DNA of 64,000 bases from Halomonas lysinitropha (lineage in GTDB: Bacteria > Pseudomonadota > Gammaproteobacteria > Pseudomonadales > Halomonadaceae). Under the pieces are notes generated by a model. It worked only from the letters and a program-made list of their open reading frames with translations. It was not told the origin of the DNA and did not search any database. This document shows, piece by piece, positions 30,567 through 39,240 of this stretch (the stretch's first letter is position 1; every line of letters starts with the position of its first letter). The position numbers and the translations under genes were made by a program. The stretch is taken from the NCBI RefSeq assembly GCF_902500215.1, contig NZ_CABVOU010000039.1, positions 1 to 64,000 on the forward strand, in the 5' to 3' direction.

Positions 30567-31393
30567 TCTATCCCTTGATCTCGGCTACCGGGCTGGCCGA
30601 TGCCCTGGAAGGCCCGCGCCCTCCGCGCGTCCTGGATTGTCGTGCCCGCCTGGGTGAGCCTGATGCTGGCCGCCGGCTGTGGTGGGAGGCCCATCTGCCG
30701 GGCAGTTACCATCTCGACCTGGACGGCGATCTGGCCGGGCCCCCGGGGCAGGGCGGCCGGCATCCGCTGCCGGCTCAAGCGGCCTTCACGGCGGTGGTCC
30801 AGCGACTGGGCATCACGCCGGAACAGCCGGTGGTGGTTTATGACGACATGGGTGGCCAGCTCGCGGCGGCGCGGGCCTGGTGGATGCTCGCCTGCTGGGC
30901 GGGTCATCCCGAGGTGCGTGTCCTGGATGGGGGGCTCAAGGCCTGGCTGGCGGCGGGTGGCGAGCTGCAGGAGGACGGCGACCCCGAAGCCTTGCCGCCA
31001 CCTTCCGACTGGCAACCGGCCTACCCTGACCGAAGCCATATCCCGGTTGAAGAGGTGCTGGCGGACTCCGCGATCAAGATCGATGCCCGATCCAGAGAGC
31101 GCTTCCGGGGCGAGTCAGAGCCGATCGACCCGGTCGCCGGCCACATTCCCGATGCCGTATGCCGTCCCAGTGCCGACAATCTCGCTGCTGACGACCACTT
31201 CAAGCCTGCCGAGGAACTGGCGAACGAGCTGCCCGAGGGCGAGTCGCCGATCGCCTACTGCGGCTCCGGCGTCACCGCCTGCCACACCATCCTCGCCTAT
31301 GCGGTGGCCGGACGCCCCCTGCCGAGACTCTACGCCGGCTCCTGGAGCGAGTGGATTCGCGATCCCGACCGGCCGGTGGCCACCGGCGACTGA
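30563..31393 (+). CDS. sseA: 3-mercaptopyruvate sulfurtransferase-like rhodanese
   Basis: A 276-residue tandem-rhodanese protein. The N-terminal inactive repeat has RVLDCRARL and VVYDDMGGQLAAARAWW; the C-terminal repeat carries the active-site Cys233 in YCGSGVTAC. The CGSGVTA loop is the one of mercaptopyruvate-specific enzymes (SseA) rather than thiosulfate-specific CRKGVT. It overlaps the helicase stop by four bases. The symbol is given on the loop type, so substrate preference is likely but not proven. Confidence 0.85.
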   Translation: MIYPLISATGLADALEGPRPPRVLDCRARLGEPDAGRRLWWEAHLPGSYHLDLDGDLAGPPGQGGRHPLPAQAAFTAVVQRLGITPEQPVVVYDDMGGQLAAARAWWMLACWAGHPEVRVLDGGLKAWLAAGGELQEDGDPEALPPPSDWQPAYPDRSHIPVEEVLADSAIKIDARSRERFRGESEPIDPVAGHIPDAVCRPSADNLAADDHFKPAEELANELPEGESPIAYCGSGVTACHTILAYAVAGRPLPRLYAGSWSEWIRDPDRPVATGD

Positions 31394-31395
31394 CC

Positions 31396-31412
31396 CCCGG
31401 ACTTCGTCCGGG
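31396..31412. terminator. small hairpin between sulfurtransferase and ETF-QO genes
   Basis: A stem of CCCGGAC/GTCCGGG around TTC (31396-31412), right after the sulfurtransferase stop. No strong T-run follows; it borders an AGCTTNN heptamer run. A weak bidirectional terminator is possible. Confidence 0.4.
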
Positions 31413-31433
31413 AGCTTGAAGCTTCCAGCTTAC
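31413..31433. repeat. three AGCTTNN heptamers over the ETF-QO stop codon
   Basis: AGCTTGA, AGCTTCC and AGCTTAC follow one another at 31413-31433. The third contains the stop codon of the convergent ETF-QO gene (31430-31432). The unit AGCTTCC is the same one that is repeated six times near 58975. Confidence 0.6.
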
Positions 31434-33106
31434 ATATTCGGATAATTGGGCCCGCCGCCGCCTTCCGGCGCCACCCAGGTGATGTTCTGGGCCGGGTCCT
31501 TGATATCACAGGTCTTGCAGTGCACACAGTTCTGGAAATTGATCTGGAACTGCGGCTTGCCGTCGTCCCCCTCGACGACCTCGTAGACCGCGGCCGGACA
31601 GTAGCGCTGGGCCGGCTCGTCGAACTCGGGCAGGTTGTCGCGGATCGGTACGTCCGGGTCCGTCAGCTTCAGGTGGCACGGCTGATCCTCCTCGTGGTTG
31701 GTGTTCGACAGGAACACTGAGGAGAGCTTGTCGAAGGAGAGCTTGCCATCCGGCTTCGGGTAGTCGATCTTCTCGCACTCCTTGGCCGGCTTGAGCGTCG
31801 CATGGTCCGGAGTGGTGTCGTGGAGATTGGGCAGCTTGCCGCCGAGCAGCTGGTTGGCGAAGTTGTAGGCGCCGCCGCCCACGGTACCGTACTTGTGGAG
31901 TGCCGGGCCGAAGCTGGCACTCGCCTCAAGCTCGGCATAGGCCCAGCTGGCCTCCCACTTCTCGGTGAAGCCGGTCAGCTCCTTGCCGCCCTCCGCCGCT
32001 TCTTCACCACCGTTCAGTGCCTCGAACACGCTCTCCGCGGCCACCAGGCCGGACTTCATGGCGGTGTGCAGGCCCTTGATCTTGGCGAAGTTCAGGGTGC
32101 CGGCATCACAGCCGATCAGCAGGCCACCCGGGAAGGTCATCTTCGGCAGGCAGTTCAAGCCCCCCTTGGTGATGGCGCGGGCGCCGTAGGCGACGCGCTT
32201 GCCATTGTCCAGATGCGGCTTGATCACCGGGTGGTGCTTCATGCGCTGGAACTCGTCGAACGGCGACAGCCAGGGGTTCTGGTAGGAGAGGTCCATGATC
32301 AGGCCGACCACAACCTGCTGGTCCTCGGCGTGGTAGAGGAACCAGCCGCCGTGGGTCTGCTTGTCCAGCGGCCAGCCGGAACCGTGCAGCACCAGACCGG
32401 GCTCGTGCTGGTCGGCGGGAATGTCCCAAAGCTCCTTGAGGCCGATGCCATAGTGCTGCGGGTCCTTGCCCGCGTCGAGGCGGTACTCCTGGATCAGGCG
32501 CTTGCCCAGATGGCCGCGGGAACCCTCGGCAAACAGGGTGTACTTGGCGCGCAGCTCCATGCCCGGCGTGTAGCTGTCCTTGGGCTGGCCGTCGGCGCTC
32601 ACGCCCATGTCGCCGATCAGGATGCCCTTGACCACCCCGTCTTCGATGATGGTCTCCTGAGCGGCGAAGCCGGGGAAGATCTCCACGCCCAGCGCCTCGG
32701 CCTGCTCGGCCAGCCAGCGGCAGAGGTTGCCGGCACTGATCACATAGCGCGTGTTGCCGCCGCCGGTGTTATGCATGGACGGCGGTACCAGGGCATTGGG
32801 CAGCTTCTGACCCTTTTCGGCGTCCTTGAGAAGGTAGACCTCATCGCGGGTCGCGGGCGTGGTCAGCGGGGCGCCGCGCTCCTCCCAGTCGGGAAACAGC
32901 TCGGCCAGGGCCCGGGGTTCGAAGACCGCCCCGGAGAGGATATGCGCACCCACCTCGGAGCCTTTCTCCACCACGCACATGGTGAGCTCCTGGTCGGCCT
33001 CGTTCGCCTGCTGCATCAGGCGGCAGGCTGCCGAGAGCCCCGCAGGCCCGGCGCCAACGATGACCACATCGACGTCCATGGAATCGCGTTCGACTTGTTC
33101 TTCCAC
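31430..33106 (-). CDS. etfD: electron transfer flavoprotein-ubiquinone oxidoreductase
   Basis: A 558-residue membrane-associated flavoprotein passing electrons from ETF to ubiquinone. The FAD-binding N-terminus is DVVIVGAGPAGLSAACRL; the C-terminal 4Fe-4S ferredoxin-like region shows CPAAVYE and NCVHCKTCDIKDP, giving four cluster Cys. The start is GTG at 33106, with GGAG seven bases upstream and a good family N-terminus. It is divergent from etfB-etfA, its electron donors. The name ETF-QO/ETF dehydrogenase is secure; symbols vary. Confidence 0.95.
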   Translation of the reverse strand: MEEQVERDSMDVDVVIVGAGPAGLSAACRLMQQANEADQELTMCVVEKGSEVGAHILSGAVFEPRALAELFPDWEERGAPLTTPATRDEVYLLKDAEKGQKLPNALVPPSMHNTGGGNTRYVISAGNLCRWLAEQAEALGVEIFPGFAAQETIIEDGVVKGILIGDMGVSADGQPKDSYTPGMELRAKYTLFAEGSRGHLGKRLIQEYRLDAGKDPQHYGIGLKELWDIPADQHEPGLVLHGSGWPLDKQTHGGWFLYHAEDQQVVVGLIMDLSYQNPWLSPFDEFQRMKHHPVIKPHLDNGKRVAYGARAITKGGLNCLPKMTFPGGLLIGCDAGTLNFAKIKGLHTAMKSGLVAAESVFEALNGGEEAAEGGKELTGFTEKWEASWAYAELEASASFGPALHKYGTVGGGAYNFANQLLGGKLPNLHDTTPDHATLKPAKECEKIDYPKPDGKLSFDKLSSVFLSNTNHEEDQPCHLKLTDPDVPIRDNLPEFDEPAQRYCPAAVYEVVEGDDGKPQFQINFQNCVHCKTCDIKDPAQNITWVAPEGGGGPNYPNM

Positions 33107-33473
33107 CTGCTCTCTCCTTGCTGTCCCGGGGAGACGTTGCCACGGCATGCGACCAACGTCGGAAGGATTTAAAACGGTCGTTTGCTTCTAGCTATACTCC
33201 ATGATAGGCATAATAGCCGTAAAGGGTCACCCCCTGCGATGATGCGGCGCGTCATTGCCCGGCCCGGCCCCGCGTTGCCGGGGATTGTTGATCAGGTTGT
33301 GGCTGTGGCACATTGGAAGTGTTTTTACGGTGCCTGCCTATCAAACGCTTGCATGAAACGTAATAAAGCATGCCAGCCGGTTCCGAAGTAGGCGGATTTT
33401 CTCCGGTATCACCACGGGGCAAAGGCCGCTTCACCAACCATCAGGTTCCCAGTGTGAACCAAGCGAGGACACT
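33107..33473. promoter_or_regulatory. divergent regulatory region between ETF-QO and etfBA
   Basis: A 367-bp region, noticeably more AT-rich near 33160-33230 and 33320-33370, with no gene. It contains a palindromic PsrA-like operator (33171-33184) near the ETF-QO start and a CAAAC half-site at 33342-33346. Likely -10 sequences such as TATAGC and TATCAT occur on the minus strand around 33190-33210, but I cannot assign full promoters. Confidence 0.5.
33171..33184. promoter_or_regulatory. PsrA-type operator
   Basis: AAAAC-GGTC-GTTTG, an inverted repeat matching the PsrA consensus G/CAAAC-N(2-4)-GTTTG/C at all but the first base. PsrA is a TetR-family sensor of long-chain fatty acids in Pseudomonas that controls beta-oxidation genes, including the ETF system. 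The placement 65-78 bp upstream of the ETF-QO start fits repression. Identity of the regulator is inference. Confidence 0.55.
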
Positions 33474-34223
33474 ATGAAGGTACTCGTCGCGGTCAAACGC
33501 GTCGTCGACTACAACGTCAAGATCCGGGTCAAGCCGGACAACTCCGATGTCGACCTCACCAACGTCAAGATGGCCATGAACCCCTTCTGCGAGATCGCCG
33601 TGGAAGAGGCGGTGCGCCTGAAGGAAAAGGGCGTGGCCACCGAGATCGTCGCCGTCACCGTGGGCCCCAAGGCCGCCCAGGAGCAGCTGCGCACCGCCCT
33701 GGCGCTGGGCGCCGACCGTGCCATTCATGTGCAGACCGACGAGCGCGTCGAGTCACTGGGTGCCGCCAAGGCGCTGGCCAAGCTGGTCGAGGAAGAGCAG
33801 CCCGGCCTGGTGATCCTGGGCAAGCAGGCCATCGATACCGACAACAACCAGACCGGCCAGATGCTCGCCGCGCTGACCGGCCTGCCCCAGGGCACCTTCG
33901 CCTCGGATGTCGCCATCGAGAATGACAAGCTCAAGGTGACCCGCGAGATCGACGGCGGCCTGCAGACCCTCGAGCTCACGCTCCCCGCCATCGTCACCAC
34001 CGACCTGCGCCTTAACGAGCCGCGCTACGCCAAGCTGCCCGACATCATGAAGGCCAAGAAGAAGCCGATGGACGTCAAGAGCCCCGAGGATCTCGGCGTC
34101 GAGGTCGCCTCCAGGGTCAAGCTGCTCAAGGTCGAGCCGCCGGCTGATCGCAAGGGCGGCGTTAAGGTGAGCTCGGTGGACGAGCTGGTCGACAAACTCA
34201 AGAACGAAGCCAAAGTTCTTTAA
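33474..34223 (+). CDS. etfB: electron transfer flavoprotein beta subunit
   Basis: A 249-residue ETF small subunit, binding AMP structurally. The N-terminus [19 protein letters not shown] and the later [20 protein letters not shown] and [17 protein letters not shown] segments are typical. GAGGACACT precedes the ATG. etfA follows after 28 bp. Together they accept electrons from acyl-CoA dehydrogenases and other flavoprotein dehydrogenases. Confidence 0.97.
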   Translation: MKVLVAVKRVVDYNVKIRVKPDNSDVDLTNVKMAMNPFCEIAVEEAVRLKEKGVATEIVAVTVGPKAAQEQLRTALALGADRAIHVQTDERVESLGAAKALAKLVEEEQPGLVILGKQAIDTDNNQTGQMLAALTGLPQGTFASDVAIENDKLKVTREIDGGLQTLELTLPAIVTTDLRLNEPRYAKLPDIMKAKKKPMDVKSPEDLGVEVASRVKLLKVEPPADRKGGVKVSSVDELVDKLKNEAKVL

Positions 34224-34251
34224 CACTAGTGCCTTGAAAGGAGCTGATCTC

Positions 34252-35190
34252 ATGAGCATCCTGGTCCTTGCCGAACATCACGACGGCACCCTGGCCGGCG
34301 CCACCGCCCACGTGTTGGCGGCAGCGCAACAGATCGCCAACGAGAGTGGTGGCGCTATCGACGTGCTGGTCGCCGGCGAAGGCGTCGGCGACATCGCCGA
34401 GGCCGCCGCCAAGCTCGATGGTGTCAACAAGGTGCGGGTGGCCGACAACGCCGCCTACGCCCACCTGCTCGCCGAGCCCACCGCCGCGCTGATCAGTGAA
34501 CTGGCCGGCGACTACACCCACCTGCTGGCCGCGGCCTCCACCAACGGCAAGAACGTCATGCCCCGGGTCGCCGCCCTCAAGGACGTGGCGCAGCTCTCCG
34601 AGATCATCGCCGTGGAGTCCGCCGACACTTTCGCGCGCCCCATCTACGCCGGCAACGCCATCGCCACCGTCCAGAGCGAGGACGCGCTCAAGGTGATCAC
34701 CGTGCGCACCACCGGCTTCGACGCGGTCGGTGAGGGCGGTAGCGCCGCCATCGAGGCGGTCGACTTCGTCGCCGACAACGCCCAGTCCACCTTCCTCAAG
34801 GAGGAGCTGGCCAAGTCCGACCGTCCCGAGCTGGCCGCGGCCAAGGTGGTGGTCTCCGGTGGGCGCGGCATGGGCAACGGCGAGAACTTCAAGTTGCTCG
34901 ACGGCATCGCCGACAAGCTCGGCGCGGCCATCGGCGCCTCGCGTGCCGCGGTGGACGCCGGCTTCGTGCCCAACGACATGCAGGTGGGCCAGACCGGCAA
35001 GATCGTCGCCCCGGACCTCTACATTGCCGTGGGCATTTCCGGGGCCATCCAGCATCTGGCGGGCATGAAGGACTCCAAGGTGATCGTCGCCATCAACAAG
35101 GACGAGGAGGCACCGATCTTCCAGGTGGCGGATTATGGATTAGTCGGCGACCTGTTCGATGTGCTGCCGGAACTGGAAAGCAAACTGTAG
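34252..35190 (+). CDS. etfA: electron transfer flavoprotein alpha subunit
   Basis: A 312-residue FAD-binding ETF large subunit. Conserved C-terminal FAD motifs: [34 protein letters not shown], and [20 protein letters not shown] at 34252 has AGGAG eight bases upstream, better than the ATG at 34234. It ends the etf operon; no terminator hairpin is obvious after it. Confidence 0.97.
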   Translation: MSILVLAEHHDGTLAGATAHVLAAAQQIANESGGAIDVLVAGEGVGDIAEAAAKLDGVNKVRVADNAAYAHLLAEPTAALISELAGDYTHLLAAASTNGKNVMPRVAALKDVAQLSEIIAVESADTFARPIYAGNAIATVQSEDALKVITVRTTGFDAVGEGGSAAIEAVDFVADNAQSTFLKEELAKSDRPELAAAKVVVSGGRGMGNGENFKLLDGIADKLGAAIGASRAAVDAGFVPNDMQVGQTGKIVAPDLYIAVGISGAIQHLAGMKDSKVIVAINKDEEAPIFQVADYGLVGDLFDVLPELESKL

Positions 35191-35284
35191 GGAAACGGCA
35201 GTCTTCCACCTGAGAGTTCGTGGCCGGCTCCATAGGGGTAGGCCTTCGTCTTTCAGGGTGTCAATTAACATTTTCTATACAAGA

Positions 35285-35303
35285 GATAACTGGAATCATT
35301 AGC
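35285..35303. promoter_or_regulatory. Fur-box-like site upstream of sodA
   Basis: GATAACTGGAATCATTAGC matches the 19-bp Fur consensus at 14 positions. It lies directly downstream of a possible -10 (TATACA, 35276-35281), so bound Fur would cover the transcription start. Iron-dependent repression of Mn-SOD is known in E. coli; its operation here is inference. Confidence 0.5.
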
Positions 35304-35382
35304 GACAAGTGCCTTTACCTGCCATCCTTAGGGATGAACTAAGCCCACGGGGCCTACACGACATCAACAAGGAGATTTGATC

Positions 35383-35994
35383 ATGGCGCATACTCTTCCT
35401 GATCTTCCCTATGCTTACGATGCCCTGGAACCGCACATCGATGCGTTGACCATGGAAATTCACCATTCCAAGCATCATCAGACCTACGTCAATAACCTCA
35501 ACGGTGCCCTGGAAGGTACGGGCCTAGAGGATGTGCCGGTCGATGAGCTGCTCGCGAATCTTGATCGTGTGCCCGAAGAAAAGCGTCAGGCGGTGATCAA
35601 CAACGGTGGTGGGCATTCCAACCACAGCATGTTCTGGCAGATGATGTCTCCCAACGGAGGCGGCACTCCCGAGGGCAAGGTGGCCTCCGCTATCGACAGC
35701 GAGCTAGGCGGTTATGAGGCTTTCCAGGACGCCCTGACCAAGGCTGGCCTGGGTCGTTTCGGTAGTGGCTGGGCATGGCTCAGCGTCAAGCCTGATGGCA
35801 AGCTGGTCGTAGAGAACACCCTCAATCAGGACAGCCCCATCAGCCACGGTCACACCCCGATCTTGGGTGTCGACGTCTGGGAGCACGCCTATTATCTCAA
35901 GTACCAGAACAAGCGTCCGGACTACTTGAAGGCCTTCTTCAACGTGATCAACTGGGAGGACGTCGAGCGTCGTTATCGCAACGCCACGGCTTAA
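35383..35994 (+). CDS. sodA: superoxide dismutase (Mn type)
   Basis: A 203-residue cytoplasmic superoxide dismutase. [17 protein letters not shown] and [18 protein letters not shown] hold the metal ligands. [13 protein letters not shown] and the Gln of LNQDSPI indicate the Mn-type arrangement, where the active-site Gln comes from the C-terminal domain; Fe-type enzymes have AAQ-x-WNH in the N-terminal half instead. AGGAGA lies seven bases before the ATG. It is monocistronic: a regulatory gap precedes it and a strong terminator follows. Confidence 0.93.
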   Translation: MAHTLPDLPYAYDALEPHIDALTMEIHHSKHHQTYVNNLNGALEGTGLEDVPVDELLANLDRVPEEKRQAVINNGGGHSNHSMFWQMMSPNGGGTPEGKVASAIDSELGGYEAFQDALTKAGLGRFGSGWAWLSVKPDGKLVVENTLNQDSPISHGHTPILGVDVWEHAYYLKYQNKRPDYLKAFFNVINWEDVERRYRNATA

Positions 35995-36014
35995 GACCCG
36001 GTCCCTGTTCCGCC

Positions 36015-36047
36015 AGAAAAGCCGCACCCATCGGGTGCGGCTTTTCT
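36015..36047. terminator. strong bidirectional terminator after sodA
   Basis: A perfect 15-bp stem (AGAAAAGCCGCACCC with its complement) around ATC, ending in CTTTTCT. GC-rich core with a T-rich 3' arm, 20 bp after the sodA stop. Confidence 0.9.
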
Positions 36048-36081
36048 GTGTGGTGGCCTCGCGGGCCAACCCGAAAGTATT

Positions 36082-36100
36082 GATAATCGTTCGTATTAGT
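36082..36100. promoter_or_regulatory. Fur-box-like site upstream of the TonB operon
   Basis: GATAAT (36082-36087) and the oppositely oriented TATTAG (36094-36099) form a partly palindromic site in an AT-rich patch, 11 of 19 matches to the Fur consensus. It is 44-62 bp before the first gene of a TonB energy-transduction operon, a classical Fur target. Confidence 0.45.
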
Positions 36101-36143
36101 GGCATGGTGGCGCCCTGCCCGGGACCAAGATGGAGCGTCATGT

Positions 36144-36935
36144 GTGAGGATCTTTTGCTTTCAACTGCCAGTCAGCATCGCCCTCGGCCTGATGGCCTCC
36201 GGCATGCTCCAGGCACAGGAACCCGTGGTCGAGGAGGCCAGCCTGGCCCAGAGCGTTCGGACCGAATGGCAGCTACGCCTCGATGCGGCCGACGACGAGA
36301 CCCGCGAGATGCTTGCCGAACTGCGCCGAATAGAGGCCGAGACCCGGCGTCTGGACGCGCGCAGTGATGCCCTGGCGCCACGCCTGGAACGACGGGGTGA
36401 GCGCCTGGATCGCCGTGAGGCGGCGCTGGATACCCTGCCCGAGACCCGCGAGAGGTTGCCGGAGATCGAGCGGGCGCTGATTACTCGCCTGCAGGCCTGG
36501 GTGACGCGTGATCTGCCATTCCTCAAGGAGGAGCGCCTGGCCCGTGCCGCGGGCTTCGAGGCCGGTTCGGTTGACCCCGATGCGACGGCCGCGGAACGCC
36601 TGGATCGCCTTCTCGCCGCCTGGCGAAGGGAGCTTGACTACGGGCGCGAGCTGGACGCCTGGCGCGGTACGCTGGGTGACGGTGACACTCGCCGTCAGGT
36701 GGACTTCCTGCGCCTGGGCAGGGTGGGTCTCTATTACCTGACCCCCGATGGTCGCGAGGGGAGCGTGTGGCGCGCCGAGGCCGATCGCTGGGAAGCACTG
36801 GACGAAGCCGGACGCGCGGAAGTGCGTCACGGCCTGCGTATCGTCCGGGATCAACGAGCCCCGGAACTGCTGACGCTGCCGATATCCCGGCCCCTCGAGC
36901 GGGCAGACAGCGACGACACGGAGGCGAGCTTATGA
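36144..36935 (+). CDS. DUF3450 family periplasmic protein of TonB system
   Basis: A 263-residue protein of the DUF3450 type found at the head of TonB2-like operons. Starting at GTG 36144 it has a signal peptide (about 1-25, ending LQAQ), a coiled coil rich in Arg/Glu/Leu (about 35-110) and a C-terminal region with GLYYLTPDGREGSVWRAE. ATGGAG lies upstream. The role is thought to be accessory to TonB complexes. Translation is coupled to the next gene by an ATGA overlap. Confidence 0.8.
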   Translation: MRIFCFQLPVSIALGLMASGMLQAQEPVVEEASLAQSVRTEWQLRLDAADDETREMLAELRRIEAETRRLDARSDALAPRLERRGERLDRREAALDTLPETRERLPEIERALITRLQAWVTRDLPFLKEERLARAAGFEAGSVDPDATAAERLDRLLAAWRRELDYGRELDAWRGTLGDGDTRRQVDFLRLGRVGLYYLTPDGREGSVWRAEADRWEALDEAGRAEVRHGLRIVRDQRAPELLTLPISRPLERADSDDTEASL

Positions 36936-38320
36936 ATCCGCAGCGAATGGGTGTCGGGCGTCGCGTCCTGATCGGCCTGTTTCTGGGTGGCCTGATGGTT
37001 GCCGGTCTGCCTGCTCAGTCCCAGGACGACCCCCTGAGCACCCTGCGGGGGGAACGCGAGGCGACCGAAGCCCGAGAGTCGGCTCGGCTGGCCGAACTGG
37101 TCGAGGATCGCGATGCCCTGCAGGGGGCCCTCGAGGAGGCTCGTGAGGCCCACGATGAGGCCGAGCAACGCTTCGCGGCTCTTTCGGAACAGCAGCAGGC
37201 CCAGCAGGCGCGTCGTGAGAAACTCGACGAACGCCAGGTCGAGCAGGACGCGGACCTGGCGGCGGTGCTGGACACCCTGGCGCGTCACAGCGGTGAACTG
37301 CGCGACGAGCTGGCCGAGAGCTGGCTCTCGGTGGGGGGCGCCGATTTGCCGCCTCGCCTGGACGCGGCCGAGGTGCTCAGGCCCGAGCATCTGGAGGTTC
37401 TGGGCGATGCGCTGATGGCGCTGACCGCCGAGACCGGCCGGGTGGTCGCCTTCGACGCGCCCGTGGCGGGCAGTGACGGCGAGGTCGCCTCCCGCGAGGT
37501 GGTGCGCCTGGGCGACCTCGCCGCCTTCAGCGAGGGCCAGTTGCTGGAGCGCGGTGCCGAGGAGGGCATGCTTGCCACGGTGGCGCATACGCCGAGTGAC
37601 GTGAGCGGACTGCTCGCCGACTTCCAGGCCGGGGAGGGCAATCGTCTGGCCCTGGACCCCACTCGCGGCCAGGTCATCGAGGCCCTGGCCCAACGGCCGA
37701 GCCTCATGGAGCGTTTCCACCAGGGCGGCATCGTGGGCTACGTGGTGGTGGGGCTGGGGGCCATCGGTCTGCTGGTGGCGCTGCTGCAGTATGCCTATCT
37801 GCTCAAGGTGAGCGTGGCGACCCGTCGCCAGTTGCGCGACCTCAGTCGGCTGCATGACGACAACCCCCTGGGCCGAGTGCTGCTGCGCTTTCGGGGTCTC
37901 GCCGACGACCCGGTGCCCGAGGCCCTGGAGGCACGCCTCGACGAGGCGGTGCTCGCCGAGCTACCGCGACTGGAACGCGGCCAGCCGCTGGTCAAACTGC
38001 TTGCCGCCGTGGCCCCGCTGCTGGGACTTCTGGGCACCGTTACCGGCATGATCGTCACGTTTCAGGCGATTACCGTGTTCGGCACCGGTGACCCCCAGCT
38101 GATGGCCGGCGGCATCAGCCAGGCCTTGGTCACCACCGTGCTGGGCCTGATCACCGCGGTGCCGCTGCTGTTCGTGCATACCGCCCTGGCGGGGCGCAGC
38201 CGCCACCTGGCCGGAGTGATGGAGGGCCAGGCTAGTGCGGCCCTGGCCAGGCAACTGGAGCATCGCCAGTCCAGCCCGACAGCCTCCGGGAGCGAGCGCC
38301 GTGCTACCGCTCTGGCTTGA
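36932..38320 (+). CDS. MotA/TolQ/ExbB family protein with periplasmic coiled coil (TtpC-like)
   Basis: A 462-residue fusion-type ExbB. A signal peptide (1-31, LPAQSQ) is followed by a long periplasmic coiled coil (about 35-125), a globular segment, and three transmembrane helices: GYVVVGLGAIGLLVALLQ (~270-290), the LLGLLGTVTGMIVTF core (~363-378) and ALVTTVLGLITAVPLLF (~397-413). This is the TtpC layout, required for TonB2 function in Vibrio. It overlaps the following ordinary exbB by 20 bases. Confidence 0.88.
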   Translation: MNPQRMGVGRRVLIGLFLGGLMVAGLPAQSQDDPLSTLRGEREATEARESARLAELVEDRDALQGALEEAREAHDEAEQRFAALSEQQQAQQARREKLDERQVEQDADLAAVLDTLARHSGELRDELAESWLSVGGADLPPRLDAAEVLRPEHLEVLGDALMALTAETGRVVAFDAPVAGSDGEVASREVVRLGDLAAFSEGQLLERGAEEGMLATVAHTPSDVSGLLADFQAGEGNRLALDPTRGQVIEALAQRPSLMERFHQGGIVGYVVVGLGAIGLLVALLQYAYLLKVSVATRRQLRDLSRLHDDNPLGRVLLRFRGLADDPVPEALEARLDEAVLAELPRLERGQPLVKLLAAVAPLLGLLGTVTGMIVTFQAITVFGTGDPQLMAGGISQALVTTVLGLITAVPLLFVHTALAGRSRHLAGVMEGQASAALARQLEHRQSSPTASGSERRATALA

Positions 38321-38837
38321 GCCCCTGGCGCGCCTGGTCGATGCCGGTGGGATCATCCTGGTGGGCATCGCCGGGGTGGCGGCGTTGCTCTTCAGCTTGG
38401 CCCTGGAGCGGGTGCTGTTCTTCCGCATCACGTACCGCCATGCCCGCCGCGCCCTGATCGCGTGCTGGACGGCGCGCTCCGACCACCTCAGCTGGAGCGC
38501 CTTGACCCTGCGCGAGGCCTGGACCCGTGAGCTCATTGCTAGACTGCGGCGCCCGCTGCCCTGGCTGAAGCTGCTGGTGGGTCTCTGTCCGCTGCTGGGC
38601 CTGCTGGGCACCGTCACCGGCATGATCGCCGTGTTCGACAGCCTGGCGCTGAGCGATACGGGCCAGGCACGGGCCATGGCCGACGGCGTGGCGCGCGCCA
38701 CGCTGCCGACCCTGGCCGGGATGGCGGTAGCGGTGGTGGGCCTGCTGTTCACCAGCCGGCTGGAACAGATCATTCGGCGCGAGGACCAGCGGCTGCACGA
38801 CCGCCTGGCCCGCGCCGTGGAGAAATCTCATGCGTAG
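38301..38837 (+). CDS. exbB: ExbB-type biopolymer transport protein
   Basis: A 178-residue ExbB. Helices: GGIILVGIAGVAALLFSLAL near the N-terminus, the LCPLLGLLGTVTGMIAVFDS core, and ATLPTLAGMAVAVVGLLF. The start is GTG at 38301, with GGGAG eight bases upstream, inside the end of the preceding gene. Compared with the exbB at 3310 it is shorter and belongs to the ExbB2 branch. Partner ExbD overlaps by eight bases. Confidence 0.9.
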   Translation: MLPLWLEPLARLVDAGGIILVGIAGVAALLFSLALERVLFFRITYRHARRALIACWTARSDHLSWSALTLREAWTRELIARLRRPLPWLKLLVGLCPLLGLLGTVTGMIAVFDSLALSDTGQARAMADGVARATLPTLAGMAVAVVGLLFTSRLEQIIRREDQRLHDRLARAVEKSHA

Positions 38838-39240
38838 ACGCCGCAGCCTGGGCACCGAAGGAGGCGACGCCGGCGAGGTCAATCTGACCCCGATGCTGGA
38901 CGTGGTCTTCATCATGCTGATCTTCTTCATCGTCACCACCAGCTTCATCAAGGAGAGCGGGGTGGAGATCGAGCGGCCCGAATCCAGCGCTGCCAGCCCC
39001 CAGCCCGATGCTCAGCTGATGGTGGCCATTGCCCCGGAGGGGACCGTCTGGGTGGATGGCCGGCCCGTGGATGTCCACCGCGTCGGCGAGGAAGTCGCCG
39101 CTCTGGTCAGCGGCGACGGTGGCGTGGTGATCCAGGCCGACCGCACCGCCACCACGGGGCTCTTGATCGAGGTGATGGATCGAATCCGCGAGGCTGGCAT
39201 TGAAGACATGGCGGTAGCCGCTACCCGGAGCGGTCCATGA
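38830..39240 (+). CDS. exbD: ExbD-type biopolymer transport protein
   Basis: A 136-residue ExbD. VNLTPMLDVVFIMLIFFIVT is the single transmembrane helix with the conserved Asp; the periplasmic domain of about 90 residues follows. GGAG lies seven bases before the ATG. Its stop overlaps the tonB ATG. It forms the proton-driven motor with ExbB. Confidence 0.92.
   Translation: MRRRRSLGTEGGDAGEVNLTPMLDVVFIMLIFFIVTTSFIKESGVEIERPESSAASPQPDAQLMVAIAPEGTVWVDGRPVDVHRVGEEVAALVSGDGGVVIQADRTATTGLLIEVMDRIREAGIEDMAVAATRSGP

Noticed and set aside
31802-33172. Long + strand frame opposite the ETF-QO gene
   Set aside because: Antisense shadow; the ETF-QO protein has all FAD and Fe-S motifs.
35383-35994. Fe-type superoxide dismutase (sodB)
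   Set aside because: The active-site Gln sits in the C-terminal NQDSP segment and [10 protein letters not shown] replaces the Fe-type AAQ-x-WNH, so the Mn type fits better.
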